Shown: in pieces, positions 39,209-47,646 of the stretch
How positions within the stretch are numbered: the first letter of the stretch is position 1
Layout of the letters: every line of letters starts with the position of its first letter
Origin: Halobacterium jilantaiense
Lineage (GTDB): Archaea > Halobacteriota > Halobacteria > Halobacteriales > Halobacteriaceae
Direction of reading: 5' to 3'
Assembly: GCF_900110535.1 (NCBI RefSeq)
Contig: NZ_FOJA01000001.1
Location: forward strand, 496,001-560,000
DNA: 64,000 bases
Made by a program: the position numbers and the translations under genes
Notes under the pieces: model-generated
The model's database searches: none
What the model saw: the letters and a program-made list of their open reading frames with translations, nothing else
What the model was told of the DNA's origin: nothing

Positions 39209-40393
39209 ATGCCACGAAGGCGCCAGCTACTCGCAGGCACCGCTAGTCTCATCGCAACCAGTCTCGCCGGCTGTAGCGGTACCAGCGGCGAATCTCAGAG
39301 TACGCCAGAGTCGACTACCAAGTCCCCGGAGACGAGCACCGGCGACGAAGCCACAGACGGCTCGACTCCGTACACAGTCGAGGTGAAGCCGAACGACCCG
39401 TACACGTTCGAGTCGGTCCCGGAGACGTACGCAGCGATTCCCAGTGTCTGGATGGACATCGGGATGGCACTCGGGATTCAGCCGTCGGCAACTGCGAGTC
39501 TCAAGCGCGCGCCCCTGAAGTACTACGACCAGCTTCCGGACGTCTCCTTCGACGCGGACGCCGTCACGAAACTGGCGTCCGACTCGGAGTCCGGCTACGA
39601 CAAAGAGAACTTCTACGCTGCCGACTGCGACGTACACCTCATCGACCCGCAGATGCTGAAGTTCTACGCCAACTGGAACGACGCCGACATCGAGGAGATC
39701 GAGAACGGCGCGGGACCGTTCCTAGGGTCGAGTATCCGGTTCGCCTCCTCGTCGGTGACCGACAACGGCCCCTACTACGACCTCTACGGCGCGTTCGAGA
39801 AGGCCGCAAAAATCTTCCAACGGCAGGAGCGCTTCGACGCCTGGCAGTCCTTCCACGACGAGTTCATGCAGACGATTCGCGACGGACTCCCGCCGGAAGG
39901 AGACCGACCGTCGGTCGCCGCAATCTGGCGCGGTGTCCGTCCCGACTCGGGACAGTTCCGTATCGCGCCACTCGACCCGCTCCAGAACAACACCCTGACC
40001 TACCGACGGCTCGGCATGAGAGACGCGTTCGAAGACGACGTTCCCGACGGCCCCATCGGGTACGAAGAACTGCTTCGCGTCGACCCGGACTACATCGGTG
40101 CCGTCGGCGGCCTCACGTCCCTGACGCGCGAGGAGTTCGTGAGTACCGTGGTCGAACCCTTCGAGGGCAACGAGAACGGACAGAGCTTGACTGCCGTCCA
40201 GAACCGGAATCTCGTCCGGACGGGTGGACAGTTCATGGGCCCGATTGTCGACCTGTTCTCCACGGAGGCCCTCGCGAAGATGGTGTACCCCGACTCGTTC
40301 GGCGAGTGGCCCGGGTCGGTCGGAGCCGTCCCCGAAGGCGAGCGGCTCTTCGACCGGCAGCGGCTCTCGGACATCATCAACGGGACTCTCTGA
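39209..40393 (+). CDS. Siderophore/haem-type ABC transporter substrate-binding lipoprotein
   Basis: 394 residues. The signal has RRR, hydrophobic core SLIATSLAGC and lipobox Cys22, followed by a Ser/Thr/Glu-rich tether (about 23-55). The rest is a class III periplasmic-binding fold with a long helical backbone, consistent with BtuF/FhuD-like Fe3+-siderophore binding. Ligand unknown; ferric siderophore is favoured by the FecCD permease and iron-box operator. It is the first gene of the operon with permease (7 nt later) and ATPase (overlapping). Confidence 0.88.
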   Translation: MPRRRQLLAGTASLIATSLAGCSGTSGESQSTPESTTKSPETSTGDEATDGSTPYTVEVKPNDPYTFESVPETYAAIPSVWMDIGMALGIQPSATASLKRAPLKYYDQLPDVSFDADAVTKLASDSESGYDKENFYAADCDVHLIDPQMLKFYANWNDADIEEIENGAGPFLGSSIRFASSSVTDNGPYYDLYGAFEKAAKIFQRQERFDAWQSFHDEFMQTIRDGLPPEGDRPSVAAIWRGVRPDSGQFRIAPLDPLQNNTLTYRRLGMRDAFEDDVPDGPIGYEELLRVDPDYIGAVGGLTSLTREEFVSTVVEPFEGNENGQSLTAVQNRNLVRTGGQFMGPIVDLFSTEALAKMVYPDSFGEWPGSVGAVPEGERLFDRQRLSDIINGTL

Positions 40394-40399
40394 ACACCG

Positions 40400-41512
40400 A
40401 TGGCGAAGCTACTCGACGGACTCGCGACGCGCCACAGCGCGTGGGGCGACTGGTACGAGAACTCGAAGCTCGCCGTCGTCGCGCTCGGGAGCCTCGCGGT
40501 TCTCGTCGGTGCGGCGCTCCTGCAGGTGAGCTTCGGTGCGTTCCCGCTGACGCTCGGCGAGGCCTGGCACACGGTGTTCGACACCGAGGTGCTGTTGAGT
40601 CCAGACGTGTGGCGTGCGTTCCTCCTCGGTGACGACATTCCGGGGTGGCTCTCGCGCCGGCAGCTCATCGTCTGGAACATCCGCCTGCCGCGCGTCCTCG
40701 TCGGCGTCCTCGTCGGTGCGAACCTCGCAGTGTCGGGCGCAATCTTCCAGATCATCACCAGAAACGAACTCGCGAGCCCGTACATCCTCGGAGTGAGCGA
40801 CGGAGCCGGCCTCGTCGTCCTCCTCACGCTCACGATGTTCTCCGGGCTCATGCCCGTGATGCCGGTGCTCGCGGCGCTCGGGGGCGGAGCCGCGTTCCTG
40901 CTCGTCTACGCCATCGCGTGGAAGAACGGGACGAGTCCGGTCCGACTCGTCCTCGCCGGCGTCGTGGTCGGAACCGTCTTCAGCTCGGTCCAGCGGGCGC
41001 TGTTCTTCTTCATCGACAACCTCGGTGTCGTCATGTCCGCCCAGACCTGGCTCTCCGGGTCGCTGCTGGGGACGGACTGGGCACAGGTCCGGCTCGCGTT
41101 GCCGTTCACTCTGCTCGCGATGGTGCTGGCGTTCGTCGTGACACGAGAACTCGACGTGCTGCTGCTCGGAGAGGAAACGGCGGAGTCGCTCGGAATGCCC
41201 GTAGAGACAGTCCGGTTCGCCGTCGCCGGCATCGCCATTCTCTCGACAGCCGCCGCGATAGCCGTTGCGGGCCTCGTCGGGTTCGTCGGACTGATTGTCC
41301 CGCACATGGTGCGAAACATCGTCGGTAGTGACTCCCGCCGGCTCTTGGTCGGCTGCCTGTTCCTCGGACCCGCGCTCTTGGTCGGTGCGGACGTCGGCGC
41401 ACGCCTCGCGCTCAGCCCAGTCCAGTTACCGGTCGGGATTATCACCGGTCTCGTCGGTGGCCCGTACTTCCTCTACCTGATGCGGAAAAAAGAGAACCTC
41501 GGTGCGGTGTAA
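40400..41512 (+). CDS. FecCD-family iron-siderophore ABC transporter permease
   Basis: 370 residues with about ten membrane helices in the BtuC/FecCD pattern. Signatures are WNIRLPRVLVGVLVGANLAVSGAIFQ (about 86-111, shown in part), NELASPYILGVSDGAG, AVAGLVGFVGLIVPHMVR and the C-terminal PVGIITGLVGGPYFLYLM. A ~30-residue N-terminal extension precedes the first helix. It forms the homodimeric channel of the importer. The stop overlaps the ATPase start (TAATG). Confidence 0.95.
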   Translation: MAKLLDGLATRHSAWGDWYENSKLAVVALGSLAVLVGAALLQVSFGAFPLTLGEAWHTVFDTEVLLSPDVWRAFLLGDDIPGWLSRRQLIVWNIRLPRVLVGVLVGANLAVSGAIFQIITRNELASPYILGVSDGAGLVVLLTLTMFSGLMPVMPVLAALGGGAAFLLVYAIAWKNGTSPVRLVLAGVVVGTVFSSVQRALFFFIDNLGVVMSAQTWLSGSLLGTDWAQVRLALPFTLLAMVLAFVVTRELDVLLLGEETAESLGMPVETVRFAVAGIAILSTAAAIAVAGLVGFVGLIVPHMVRNIVGSDSRRLLVGCLFLGPALLVGADVGARLALSPVQLPVGIITGLVGGPYFLYLMRKKENLGAV

Positions 41513-42414
41513 TGACCAGCGAGAACCCAACACACTCGAAACGAGACCGGAAGTCCGGCGGAGCCAAGTCAGAGGAGCCCACGTCCGACGCGACGGCCGA
41601 CGCGGAGTCGGCTGTGGGACTGCGCGGGACGGACCTCGTCGTCGGCTATCCGGGGATGGAGACGCCGGTCATCGACGGTGAATCCATCGCGGTCCCGCCA
41701 GACGGCGTGACCGCACTCATCGGCCCGAACGGCAGCGGAAAGAGCACTCTACTCAAGGGGCTCGCGAACAAGCTGGACCCGAGCGACGGAACGGTCGTCC
41801 TCGATGGAGACGCCATCGACACGATGGGCACGAAAGCACTCGCCCGGAAGCTCGGGTTGCTCTCGCAGGAGCACGCCACACCGGAGGGAATCTCGGTCGC
41901 CGACCTCGTCGAACGCGGCCGGTATCCGCACTGTGGCTTCTTCGAGTCGCTGACAGACGAGGACCGGCGGGCGGTCGACAGAGCCATCCAGATGGCTGGA
42001 ATCGACCACCTCCGGGAACGCGACGTCGGGAGTCTCAGCGGCGGCCAGAAACAGCTGGTGTGGATTGCGATGGCGCTCGCTCAGGAGACGGACGTGTTGC
42101 TCCTCGACGAGCCCACGACGTTCCTCGACCCCCACCACCAACTGGAAGTGATGCAGGTCGTGGAGACGCTGCGTGACGAGAGCGACACGACGGTCGTTCT
42201 CGTCCTCCACGACATCGGGCAAGCCGCGCGGTACGCGGACCACGTCGTCGCGCTGAAAGACGGGTCGGTGTACGCTCGGGGCGCGCCCGAGTCGACGATC
42301 ACGACACAGCTGCTGGCGGACGTCTTCGACATCGAGGCCGCAGTCCTGGACACGGACCACGGCCTTCAGGTCGTCCCAGTCGACCCGCTGCACGACGACG
42401 ACCGGTCGGCGTGA
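41512..42414 (+). CDS. Siderophore-type ABC transporter ATP-binding protein
   Basis: 300 residues. Walker A GPNGSGKST is at 71-79, signature LSGGQKQ, Walker B VLLLDEPTTFLD, and an H-loop His in LVLHDIG, all intact. It belongs to the FepC/BtuD group. An extra N-terminal ~36 residues are charged and low-complexity (KRDRKSGGAKSEEP). It completes the SBP-permease-ATPase operon governed by the 39187 operator. Confidence 0.95.
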   Translation: MTSENPTHSKRDRKSGGAKSEEPTSDATADAESAVGLRGTDLVVGYPGMETPVIDGESIAVPPDGVTALIGPNGSGKSTLLKGLANKLDPSDGTVVLDGDAIDTMGTKALARKLGLLSQEHATPEGISVADLVERGRYPHCGFFESLTDEDRRAVDRAIQMAGIDHLRERDVGSLSGGQKQLVWIAMALAQETDVLLLDEPTTFLDPHHQLEVMQVVETLRDESDTTVVLVLHDIGQAARYADHVVALKDGSVYARGAPESTITTQLLADVFDIEAAVLDTDHGLQVVPVDPLHDDDRSA

Positions 42415-42610
42415 CCTGTCGTTCGGCTGCGACCACTCGGCCGGTTCCGCTGCGGTCGCTGTCCGGCGACCGGTAGCGACACTCGAAGGCGACGTTCGCG
42501 GGTGACCGGCCGGATTCCCGGACTGATTCGCCCGCGACAACGCACCGCGAGTGGAAGACAGTTCCCGCCCCATCGGGGGTTTGAAGTGCGTCTCGCGCGA
42601 AATCGGCTCC

Positions 42611-43144
42611 ATGTCATCGATAGAACTGACCTCCAGCCAGAAGACCGTCCTCCGGGCGCTCGTAGACCGGTACACGCAGGAGGAGACGGCTGTGAAAGGC
42701 GAAGCCATCGCCGAGGAGGTCGACCGCAACCCCGGAACCATCCGGAACCAGATGCAGAGCCTGAAAGCCCTCCAGCTAGTGGAGGGCGTCCCCGGCCCGA
42801 AGGGTGGATACAAGCCCACCGTCGACGCCTACGAGGCACTCGACATCCAGCAACTCGACAGCGCTGCCGAGGTCCCGGTCACGCACGACGGCGAGGACGC
42901 TACCGAGGTGAACGTCAAGGAGATCAATCTGACGAGCGTCCACCACCCCGAACTCTGCCGGGCCGAAGTCCACCTCCGCGGGTCGGTGCGGGGCTTCCAC
43001 GAGGGCGACTCGGTTGTGGTCGGGCCGACCCCGCTGTCGAAGCTCAGGGTCGAGGGGACAGTCGACGGGAAAGACGACTCGAAGGGTATCCTCATTCTGA
43101 AGATCGACTCGATGGAGGCACCGGCCGGCGAGCCCGCGCACTGA
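42611..43144 (+). CDS. HTH-domain regulator with HrcA-like DNA-binding domain
   Basis: 177 residues from the ATG at 42611. The N-terminal winged HTH (about 5-68: LTSSQKTVLRALVDRY, KGEAIAEEVDRNPGTIRNQM, GPKGGYKPT) resembles the HrcA/Rrf2-like domain seen in archaeal CBS regulators. The C-terminal half (about 100-170) is a small beta domain with VVVGPTPLSKLRVEG, not CBS. Function unknown. It precedes the NADH dehydrogenase gene by 45 nt and could regulate it. Confidence 0.75.
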   Translation: MSSIELTSSQKTVLRALVDRYTQEETAVKGEAIAEEVDRNPGTIRNQMQSLKALQLVEGVPGPKGGYKPTVDAYEALDIQQLDSAAEVPVTHDGEDATEVNVKEINLTSVHHPELCRAEVHLRGSVRGFHEGDSVVVGPTPLSKLRVEGTVDGKDDSKGILILKIDSMEAPAGEPAH

Positions 43145-43189
43145 GCCGCTATCGCAGCCTTTGTATCATCGGCAGTCCGATTTCTCTCT

Positions 43190-44359
43190 ATGACAACGAG
43201 AGTCGTCGTTCTCGGTGCAGGGTACGCCGGTGCAGGCGCGGTCTCGAAACTCGAGGACGAACTCGGTAGCGACGCCGAACTCGTCTGGGTGTCCGAGACC
43301 GACTACCACCTCGTGCTCCACGAGGCCCACCGCATCATCCGGGACCCCGGCGTCCGGGAGAAGGTCACGATTCCCGTCGAGGACATCAAGTCCCGGAGCA
43401 CGGAGTTCGTCCACGACAGCGTCGTCGACATCGACACCGACGAGCGCGTCGTGGAACTCGACGAGAGCGACGCCATCGACTACGACTACCTGGTCGTCGG
43501 CATCGGCTCCGAGACGGCGACCTACGGCATCGACGGGATGGGCGAACACCCGCTCACGCTGAAGAGCCTCGACGACGCCCTCGAAATCCACGAGCAGGTG
43601 CGGGAGGCGGCCCGCGAGGCGACCCGCGAGGACCGCGCGCAGATTGTCGTCGGCGGTGCCGGGCTGTCCGGCATCCAGAGCGCGGGCGAGATTGCGGAGT
43701 TCCGCGACCGCCACAACGCCCCCATCGACGTAACGCTCGTCGAGGCGCTGCCCGAGATTTTCCCGCCGGGCGACAGCGAAATCCAGGGCGCGCTCCGTCA
43801 CCGCCTGGAGAACGCTGGCGTGGACATCCTCACGGACGACCCCATCACGGCGGCGACCGAGGACAGCCTGGAGTTCGACGAGCGGGACAGCATCGACTAC
43901 GACGTGTTCCTCTGGACCGGCGGCGTCACCGGACCGAGCGAACTCGGCGAGGTCGATCTGGACGCGGAGCACAACCGACTGCAGGCGGAGTCGACGCTCC
44001 AGACCGAGGACGAGCGCGTGTTCGCCATCGGTGACTGTTCGATGGTCTCGCAGGGCGACGACGAGGTCGCGCCGCCGACCGCGCAGGCCGCCTGGCAGGC
44101 CGCCGACGTCGCCGCCGAGAACGTCGTGCGCGCCAGCCAGGGTCGCCCGCTGCAGACGTGGACGTACGAGGACCAGGGAACGCTGGTGTCCATCGGCGAG
44201 ACGGCCATCGCCCACGAGGTCGAGATGAACGGAATCTCCGCGCCGGTTCGGACGTTCAACAGCCTGCCGGCGAAGGTCCTGAAGAAGGGCGCGGCGGCGC
44301 GCTGGATCGCGAAGATCACCGACTGGAAGCGCGCGATGAAGGCCTGGGACGCCCTGTAA
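43190..44359 (+). CDS. Type-II NADH dehydrogenase-like FAD oxidoreductase
   Basis: 389 residues with two Rossmann motifs: FAD-binding VLGAGYAGAG (about 6-15) and NAD(P)H-binding VGGAGLSGIQSAGE (about 154-167). The FAD-contact FAIGDCSM follows. The C-terminal segment (about 340-389) is amphipathic, as in membrane-bound NDH-2. It probably passes electrons from NADH to menaquinone without proton pumping. Sulfide:quinone reductase is less likely because the paired catalytic cysteines are absent. Confidence 0.88.
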   Translation: MTTRVVVLGAGYAGAGAVSKLEDELGSDAELVWVSETDYHLVLHEAHRIIRDPGVREKVTIPVEDIKSRSTEFVHDSVVDIDTDERVVELDESDAIDYDYLVVGIGSETATYGIDGMGEHPLTLKSLDDALEIHEQVREAAREATREDRAQIVVGGAGLSGIQSAGEIAEFRDRHNAPIDVTLVEALPEIFPPGDSEIQGALRHRLENAGVDILTDDPITAATEDSLEFDERDSIDYDVFLWTGGVTGPSELGEVDLDAEHNRLQAESTLQTEDERVFAIGDCSMVSQGDDEVAPPTAQAAWQAADVAAENVVRASQGRPLQTWTYEDQGTLVSIGETAIAHEVEMNGISAPVRTFNSLPAKVLKKGAAARWIAKITDWKRAMKAWDAL

Positions 44360-44681
44360 CGCGGCAGTACTCGGGCCGCTGCTGTTTCTGTCTGTCAGTC
44401 GTAGGTCTGGTAGCCGCCGGCATCGACGACTTCGCCGACGAACGCCTGTCAGTCGAATCGCTTGCCGCGTTCGCAGACGGCACCGTGAGAGAGCAGTCGA
44501 CCGCCAGCGGAAGCGCGCTCGCGAACTTAGTGGCGTCTCGTTGAAGCGACGGCGGCCGCCACGACGATTGTGCGTGGCTAGGTGACACGAGTCCTGCGAG
44601 GCCCGGACGGGCACCAGTCGACGGGCGAGGCTGTGGGTGAGTTGCGATACGACCGGGAAGTTTTCCGGCCGCGTCGGTCGC
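44360..44681. other. 322-nt intergenic stretch without a recognisable gene
   Basis: I find no start codon with a plausible protein, no tRNA-like fold and no clear promoter here. One plus-strand frame around 44400-44543 reads with haloarchaeal-like acidic composition (DDFADERLSVESLAAFADG) but has no good start codon. It could be a decayed gene remnant. Confidence 0.4.
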
Positions 44682-45008
44682 TCACGCGCTCAGCAGCGAT
44701 TCGAGGGTCTCTCGGGCGCACTGGAGGGACTGGGCGGCACCGTCGCGGATGCCGACGATGTCGGCGTCCTGCTCGTAGCGGACGAGCGATGCGTCCTGCA
44801 GTACGGGGAGGTGGGTGTGGTACAGGGAGAAGTACACTCTGCTGACGCGCTCGGCGTCGTGGTCGCTGGCGTTCGTTCCCGTCTCTCGTTCGAGGACGAG
44901 TTCTGCGAGGTCGGCGAGCGCGATCGACTGGTGGGTCCGGACGCAGTCGAGGGCGTGTCGCCGCCGCGGGTGCTGGAGGGCTCGGAAGGTGCCTTCGACG
45001 TCGCACAT
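44682..45008 (-). CDS. Winged-helix regulator, DUF7344-like
   Basis: 108 residues. It starts with TFRALQHPRRRHALDCV, has a central charged linker and ends HLPVLQDASLVRYEQDADIV, the pattern of the very common haloarchaeal ArsR-like proteins classed as DUF7344. It should bind DNA as a dimer; the signal is unknown. The promoter (45033-45042) is flanked by CGCGAA/TTCGCG inverted repeats, suggesting autoregulation. Confidence 0.82.
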   Translation of the reverse strand: MCDVEGTFRALQHPRRRHALDCVRTHQSIALADLAELVLERETGTNASDHDAERVSRVYFSLYHTHLPVLQDASLVRYEQDADIVGIRDGAAQSLQCARETLESLLSA

Positions 45009-45032
45009 GACAGTCCGGAAACTAACTTCGCG

Positions 45033-45042
45033 AACTAAAGCC
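45033..45042 (-). promoter_or_regulatory. BRE/TATA of the DUF7344-like regulator, flanked by inverted repeats
   Basis: GGCTTTAGTT on the minus strand, 24 nt before the start at 45008, preceded by CGAAAC as BRE. The plus strand has TTCGCGAA at 45027-45034 and TTTCGCG at 45044-45050, so CGCGAA and TTCGCG bracket the TATA box. Confidence 0.55.
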
Positions 45043-45114
45043 GTTTCGCGTAAGGCCGGCTTACCGACGGAGTAGCCGGGGCCATCCAGCCGCGCGGTGC
45101 GGGTGCGACCCTGG

Positions 45115-45936
45115 TCAGTCCAGGCTGAGGCCGGCGTGCCACTTGTCGACGCCGGCGTCGGCTTTCACCTGGTCCATCTTCGCGAGCAGGTGGACTGCGA
45201 GGCTCGCCGTCTCGGCGGCGACGGACTCGCCCTCGGTGCGGAACTCGCCGGTCTCGCGGTTCGCGAACACCGAGCAGACCGCGCCCGCGCGCAGCCCGTA
45301 GACGTTCGCGAGCGTGAGGATGGCGGCGGCCTCCATCTCGATGTTCTTCACGTTCGCGTCCCGGAGTTCGTCGAGCATCGTCTCCGCGCCCGGTGCGCGG
45401 AACCCCTCGAAGCCGTCGCGGCCCTGGCCGGCGTAGAAGGAGTCAGAGCTCATCGTGAGGCCGACGTGGTAGTCGTGGCCGAGGCGTTCGGCGGCCGCGA
45501 CGAGCGCGGCGACGACCTCGTGGTCCGCGACCGCGGGGTAGTCCTCGCGGACGTACTCGTCGCTGGTCCCCTCCTGCCGGACGGCACCGCGGGTGATGAC
45601 AAGGTCGCCGGGGTCCATCTCCGGCTGGAGTGCGCCACACGACCCGACGCGGATGAAGGTGTCCGCGCCGACGCGCGCGAGCTCCTCGACGGCGATGGCC
45701 GCCGACGGCGACCCGATGCCCGTCGACGTGACGGAGATTGGCGTCCCGTCGTAGGTGCCGGTCGCGGTGCGGTACTCGCGGTGGTAGGCGCGCTCCTCGT
45801 GGTCGTCCCACAGCGGCGTAATCTTGTCGAGGCGTTCGGGATTGCCCGGCAGGAGCACGGCGTCGGCGACGTCGCCCTCGGAGACTTCGATGTGGTACTG
45901 GACCTCGTCGTTCGGGTCCTCGCTGGTTCCCGGCAT
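45115..45936 (-). CDS. udp: Uridine phosphorylase / nucleoside phosphorylase
   Basis: 273 residues from the ATG at 45936. It has the NP-I fold with LLPGNPERLDKI (phosphate loop), TSTGIGSPSAAIAVEEL, RVGSCGALQ and the sugar/base motif NIEMEAAAILTLANVYG. It splits uridine and probably other nucleosides to base plus ribose-1-phosphate. In haloarchaea, uridine phosphorylase feeds ribose-1-phosphate into a pentose bisphosphate route (known for the class). Other cluster members bring in and deaminate nucleosides. A perfect palindrome lies between its TATA box and start. Confidence 0.92.
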   Translation of the reverse strand: MPGTSEDPNDEVQYHIEVSEGDVADAVLLPGNPERLDKITPLWDDHEERAYHREYRTATGTYDGTPISVTSTGIGSPSAAIAVEELARVGADTFIRVGSCGALQPEMDPGDLVITRGAVRQEGTSDEYVREDYPAVADHEVVAALVAAAERLGHDYHVGLTMSSDSFYAGQGRDGFEGFRAPGAETMLDELRDANVKNIEMEAAAILTLANVYGLRAGAVCSVFANRETGEFRTEGESVAAETASLAVHLLAKMDQVKADAGVDKWHAGLSLD

Positions 45937-45944
45937 GGCCCTGC

Positions 45945-45961
45945 GTTCGGGATGCCCGAAC
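45945..45961. promoter_or_regulatory. 17-bp palindrome upstream of the uridine phosphorylase gene (candidate operator)
   Basis: GTTCGGG and CCCGAAC are exact reverse complements around ATG. It sits 8 nt before the start codon at 45936 and just after the TATA-like CATTTTG (minus strand, 45961-45967). A protein bound there would block initiation. The likely regulators are the two HTH genes immediately upstream, which is inference. Confidence 0.65.
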
Positions 45962-46001
45962 AAAATGCCTTGTCGTTCGTCCGTCCCGGAGTCCACCGGC
46001 G

Positions 46002-46307
46002 CTACGGCCAGTCGCCCGGGAACTCCGAGGCGTTCGATTCGAGGACGCGCATCACTGCCGCGACCTCGCCGAAGTCGTCGCCCCGGTACGCGAGCTGCGA
46101 GTCGTAGGTCGTCTCGACGTACCCGTGTTGTTCGAGCTTCGGGAGGTGGACGTGGTGGACGTTGGGCGGCACGTCGTCGCTGTCAACGTCCGTGACTCGG
46201 ACTCCGACCGACGGCGCGGCGTCGTGGAGGCGCGCCAGCAGTCGCCGCCGGTACCGGTCGCCGAGCGCGTCGAGCGCGCGATCGAGCGCGTCGTCTCCGT
46301 CACCCAT
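46002..46307 (-). CDS. Winged-helix regulator, DUF7344-like
   Basis: 101 residues beginning MGDGDDALDRALDALGDRYRRRLLARLHD, then VHHVHLPKLEQHGYVET and a short C-terminal helix, matching the ArsR-like DUF7344 pattern. It lies upstream of the uridine phosphorylase gene on the same strand (65-nt gap containing the palindrome) and is a candidate local regulator of nucleoside salvage. Confidence 0.8.
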   Translation of the reverse strand: MGDGDDALDRALDALGDRYRRRLLARLHDAAPSVGVRVTDVDSDDVPPNVHHVHLPKLEQHGYVETTYDSQLAYRGDDFGEVAAVMRVLESNASEFPGDWP

Positions 46308-46416
46308 CTCGTCGTCCTCCGGTGCTCTCCCGCAGTGTCCGGCACTCTCCGTCTCCGCGATCGCTCCCTGTCACGCCGTCGATACGTGGACGGCGTCGGT
46401 GGTTCTGTGGTGTGGC

Positions 46417-47109
46417 TTACTGGGAAGGGTCTTGAAGTCGCGGCGTCCCGGGGCGGACCGCGTCGGCGACCACTTTCTCGACGGCGACGCGGAGGTGTCG
46501 GGAGAGCGTCTGCGGGGTGACGCCGAACTCCTCGGCGAGCGCCTCCAGCGTGACTTCGCTGGGCGTCTCGTAGTAGCCGCGTTCGTGGGCGAGTTCGAGG
46601 GCGGCGCGCTGGCGCTCCGTCAGGTCGTGGCTGTCGGCCGGACCGCTCTCCGCCGCGTACAGCCGGTGGACGTCGGCGCGACGGCCGACCGCTTCGGCGG
46701 CGTCGAGGAAGGCGTTGAGGGCGTCGCGGTCGGGGAACCGAGCGCGGACGTGGAGGCCCTCGGCGTCCCGCGTCGCGTCGATGTGGGTCGCGTCGTGGGC
46801 GCGCAGCGTGGGCACCAGTAACGGCTGCTCGGGAGGGAACGAGACTGTCTTGACCCGGAAGAGGGTTCGGTCGTTGAGGCTGCAGACCTGTCGAGTGCAT
46901 CGGACTGTGGGGTCCGCGTCGAGCGCGGCCTCGAAGTCGGGTGCGGGACAGCCGGTCAGCCACCAGAAGCTGACGTAGTAGGTGCCACCGGAGTCGTCGG
47001 TGAGGTCGTGTGCGGCTTCGAGTGTCCAGACCGCGTCCGGTTCGCGGTCGAAGGCGTCCTCGAAGAAGATGATGGGGACCGAGAGAGTAACCTCCGAGAT
47101 GAGGCTCAT
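46417..47109 (-). CDS. Bat-type HTH-10 transcriptional regulator
   Basis: 230 residues from the ATG at 47109. The N-terminal ~150 residues form the beta-rich sensor half seen in bacterio-opsin-activator relatives. The C-terminal HTH-10 domain (about 168-220) reads LTERQRAALELAHERGYYETP, then TLEALAEEFGVTPQTLSRHLR. Haloarchaea carry dozens of these; none of the PAS/GAF domains of Bat itself is present. It lies inside the nucleoside block with its own promoter-like ACTATATC about 25-32 nt upstream. Confidence 0.85.
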   Translation of the reverse strand: MSLISEVTLSVPIIFFEDAFDREPDAVWTLEAAHDLTDDSGGTYYVSFWWLTGCPAPDFEAALDADPTVRCTRQVCSLNDRTLFRVKTVSFPPEQPLLVPTLRAHDATHIDATRDAEGLHVRARFPDRDALNAFLDAAEAVGRRADVHRLYAAESGPADSHDLTERQRAALELAHERGYYETPSEVTLEALAEEFGVTPQTLSRHLRVAVEKVVADAVRPGTPRLQDPSQ

Positions 47110-47161
47110 GGAGCCTTCTCGGTCCCACTGCCGATATAGTTGTCGTATTGATACTTCTGCC

Positions 47162-47557
47162 TTACTTCCCCAGCGTGGCCGGTGAGATGGTGTCCGGAAT
47201 GAGTTCGCCGACGGTGTACCGCACGAAGTCGTCGCCGTCGTCACAGAGCACGGGGACGTCGTCGTCACAGAACTCCGCGAGCGTCTGCCGACACATCCCG
47301 CAGGGCGTCACGGCGTCCCGCTCGCTGGACGTGACGACGAGCTTCGCGAACTCGTCGTGCCCCGCGGACACCGCCTTCCCGACGGCCACTTCCTCCGCGT
47401 GGAGGCTGTTCGAGTAGTTCGCGTTCTCGATGTTGCAGCCCGTGAACACGTCGCCGTCGGCGGTCAGCAGTGCTGCGCCGACCTCGTACTCGGAGTACGG
47501 CACGTAGGCGTTCTCGGTCGCGTCTCGGGCGGCGGCGAGCAACTCGGAATCGTCCAT
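47162..47557 (-). CDS. cdd: Cytidine deaminase
   Basis: 131 residues, the normal homotetrameric Cdd size. Zinc and catalytic motifs are complete: CNIENANYSNSLHAEEVAVGK gives HAE, and TPCGMCRQTLAEF gives the two Cys. It converts (deoxy)cytidine to (deoxy)uridine, making substrate for the uridine phosphorylase a few genes downstream. The ATG at 47557 lies 89 nt after the permease gene, so it is likely the last gene of the importer operon. Confidence 0.94.
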   Translation of the reverse strand: MDDSELLAAARDATENAYVPYSEYEVGAALLTADGDVFTGCNIENANYSNSLHAEEVAVGKAVSAGHDEFAKLVVTSSERDAVTPCGMCRQTLAEFCDDDVPVLCDDGDDFVRYTVGELIPDTISPATLGK

Positions 47558-47646
47558 ACTGTCCCGGAGTCGGACGACCGACAAGAGTCCCCCGCTCCAG
47601 AGAGCGCAGAATCGAACGCAGCGTCCGTCGAAACTCCCGGAGGCAG

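Noticed and set aside
44158-44544. Possible small gene after the NADH dehydrogenase gene
   Set aside because: The frame is mostly an out-of-frame read of the dehydrogenase; only the last ~50 codons have haloarchaeal-like composition and they lack a start codon. Kept only as a note on the intergenic stretch.
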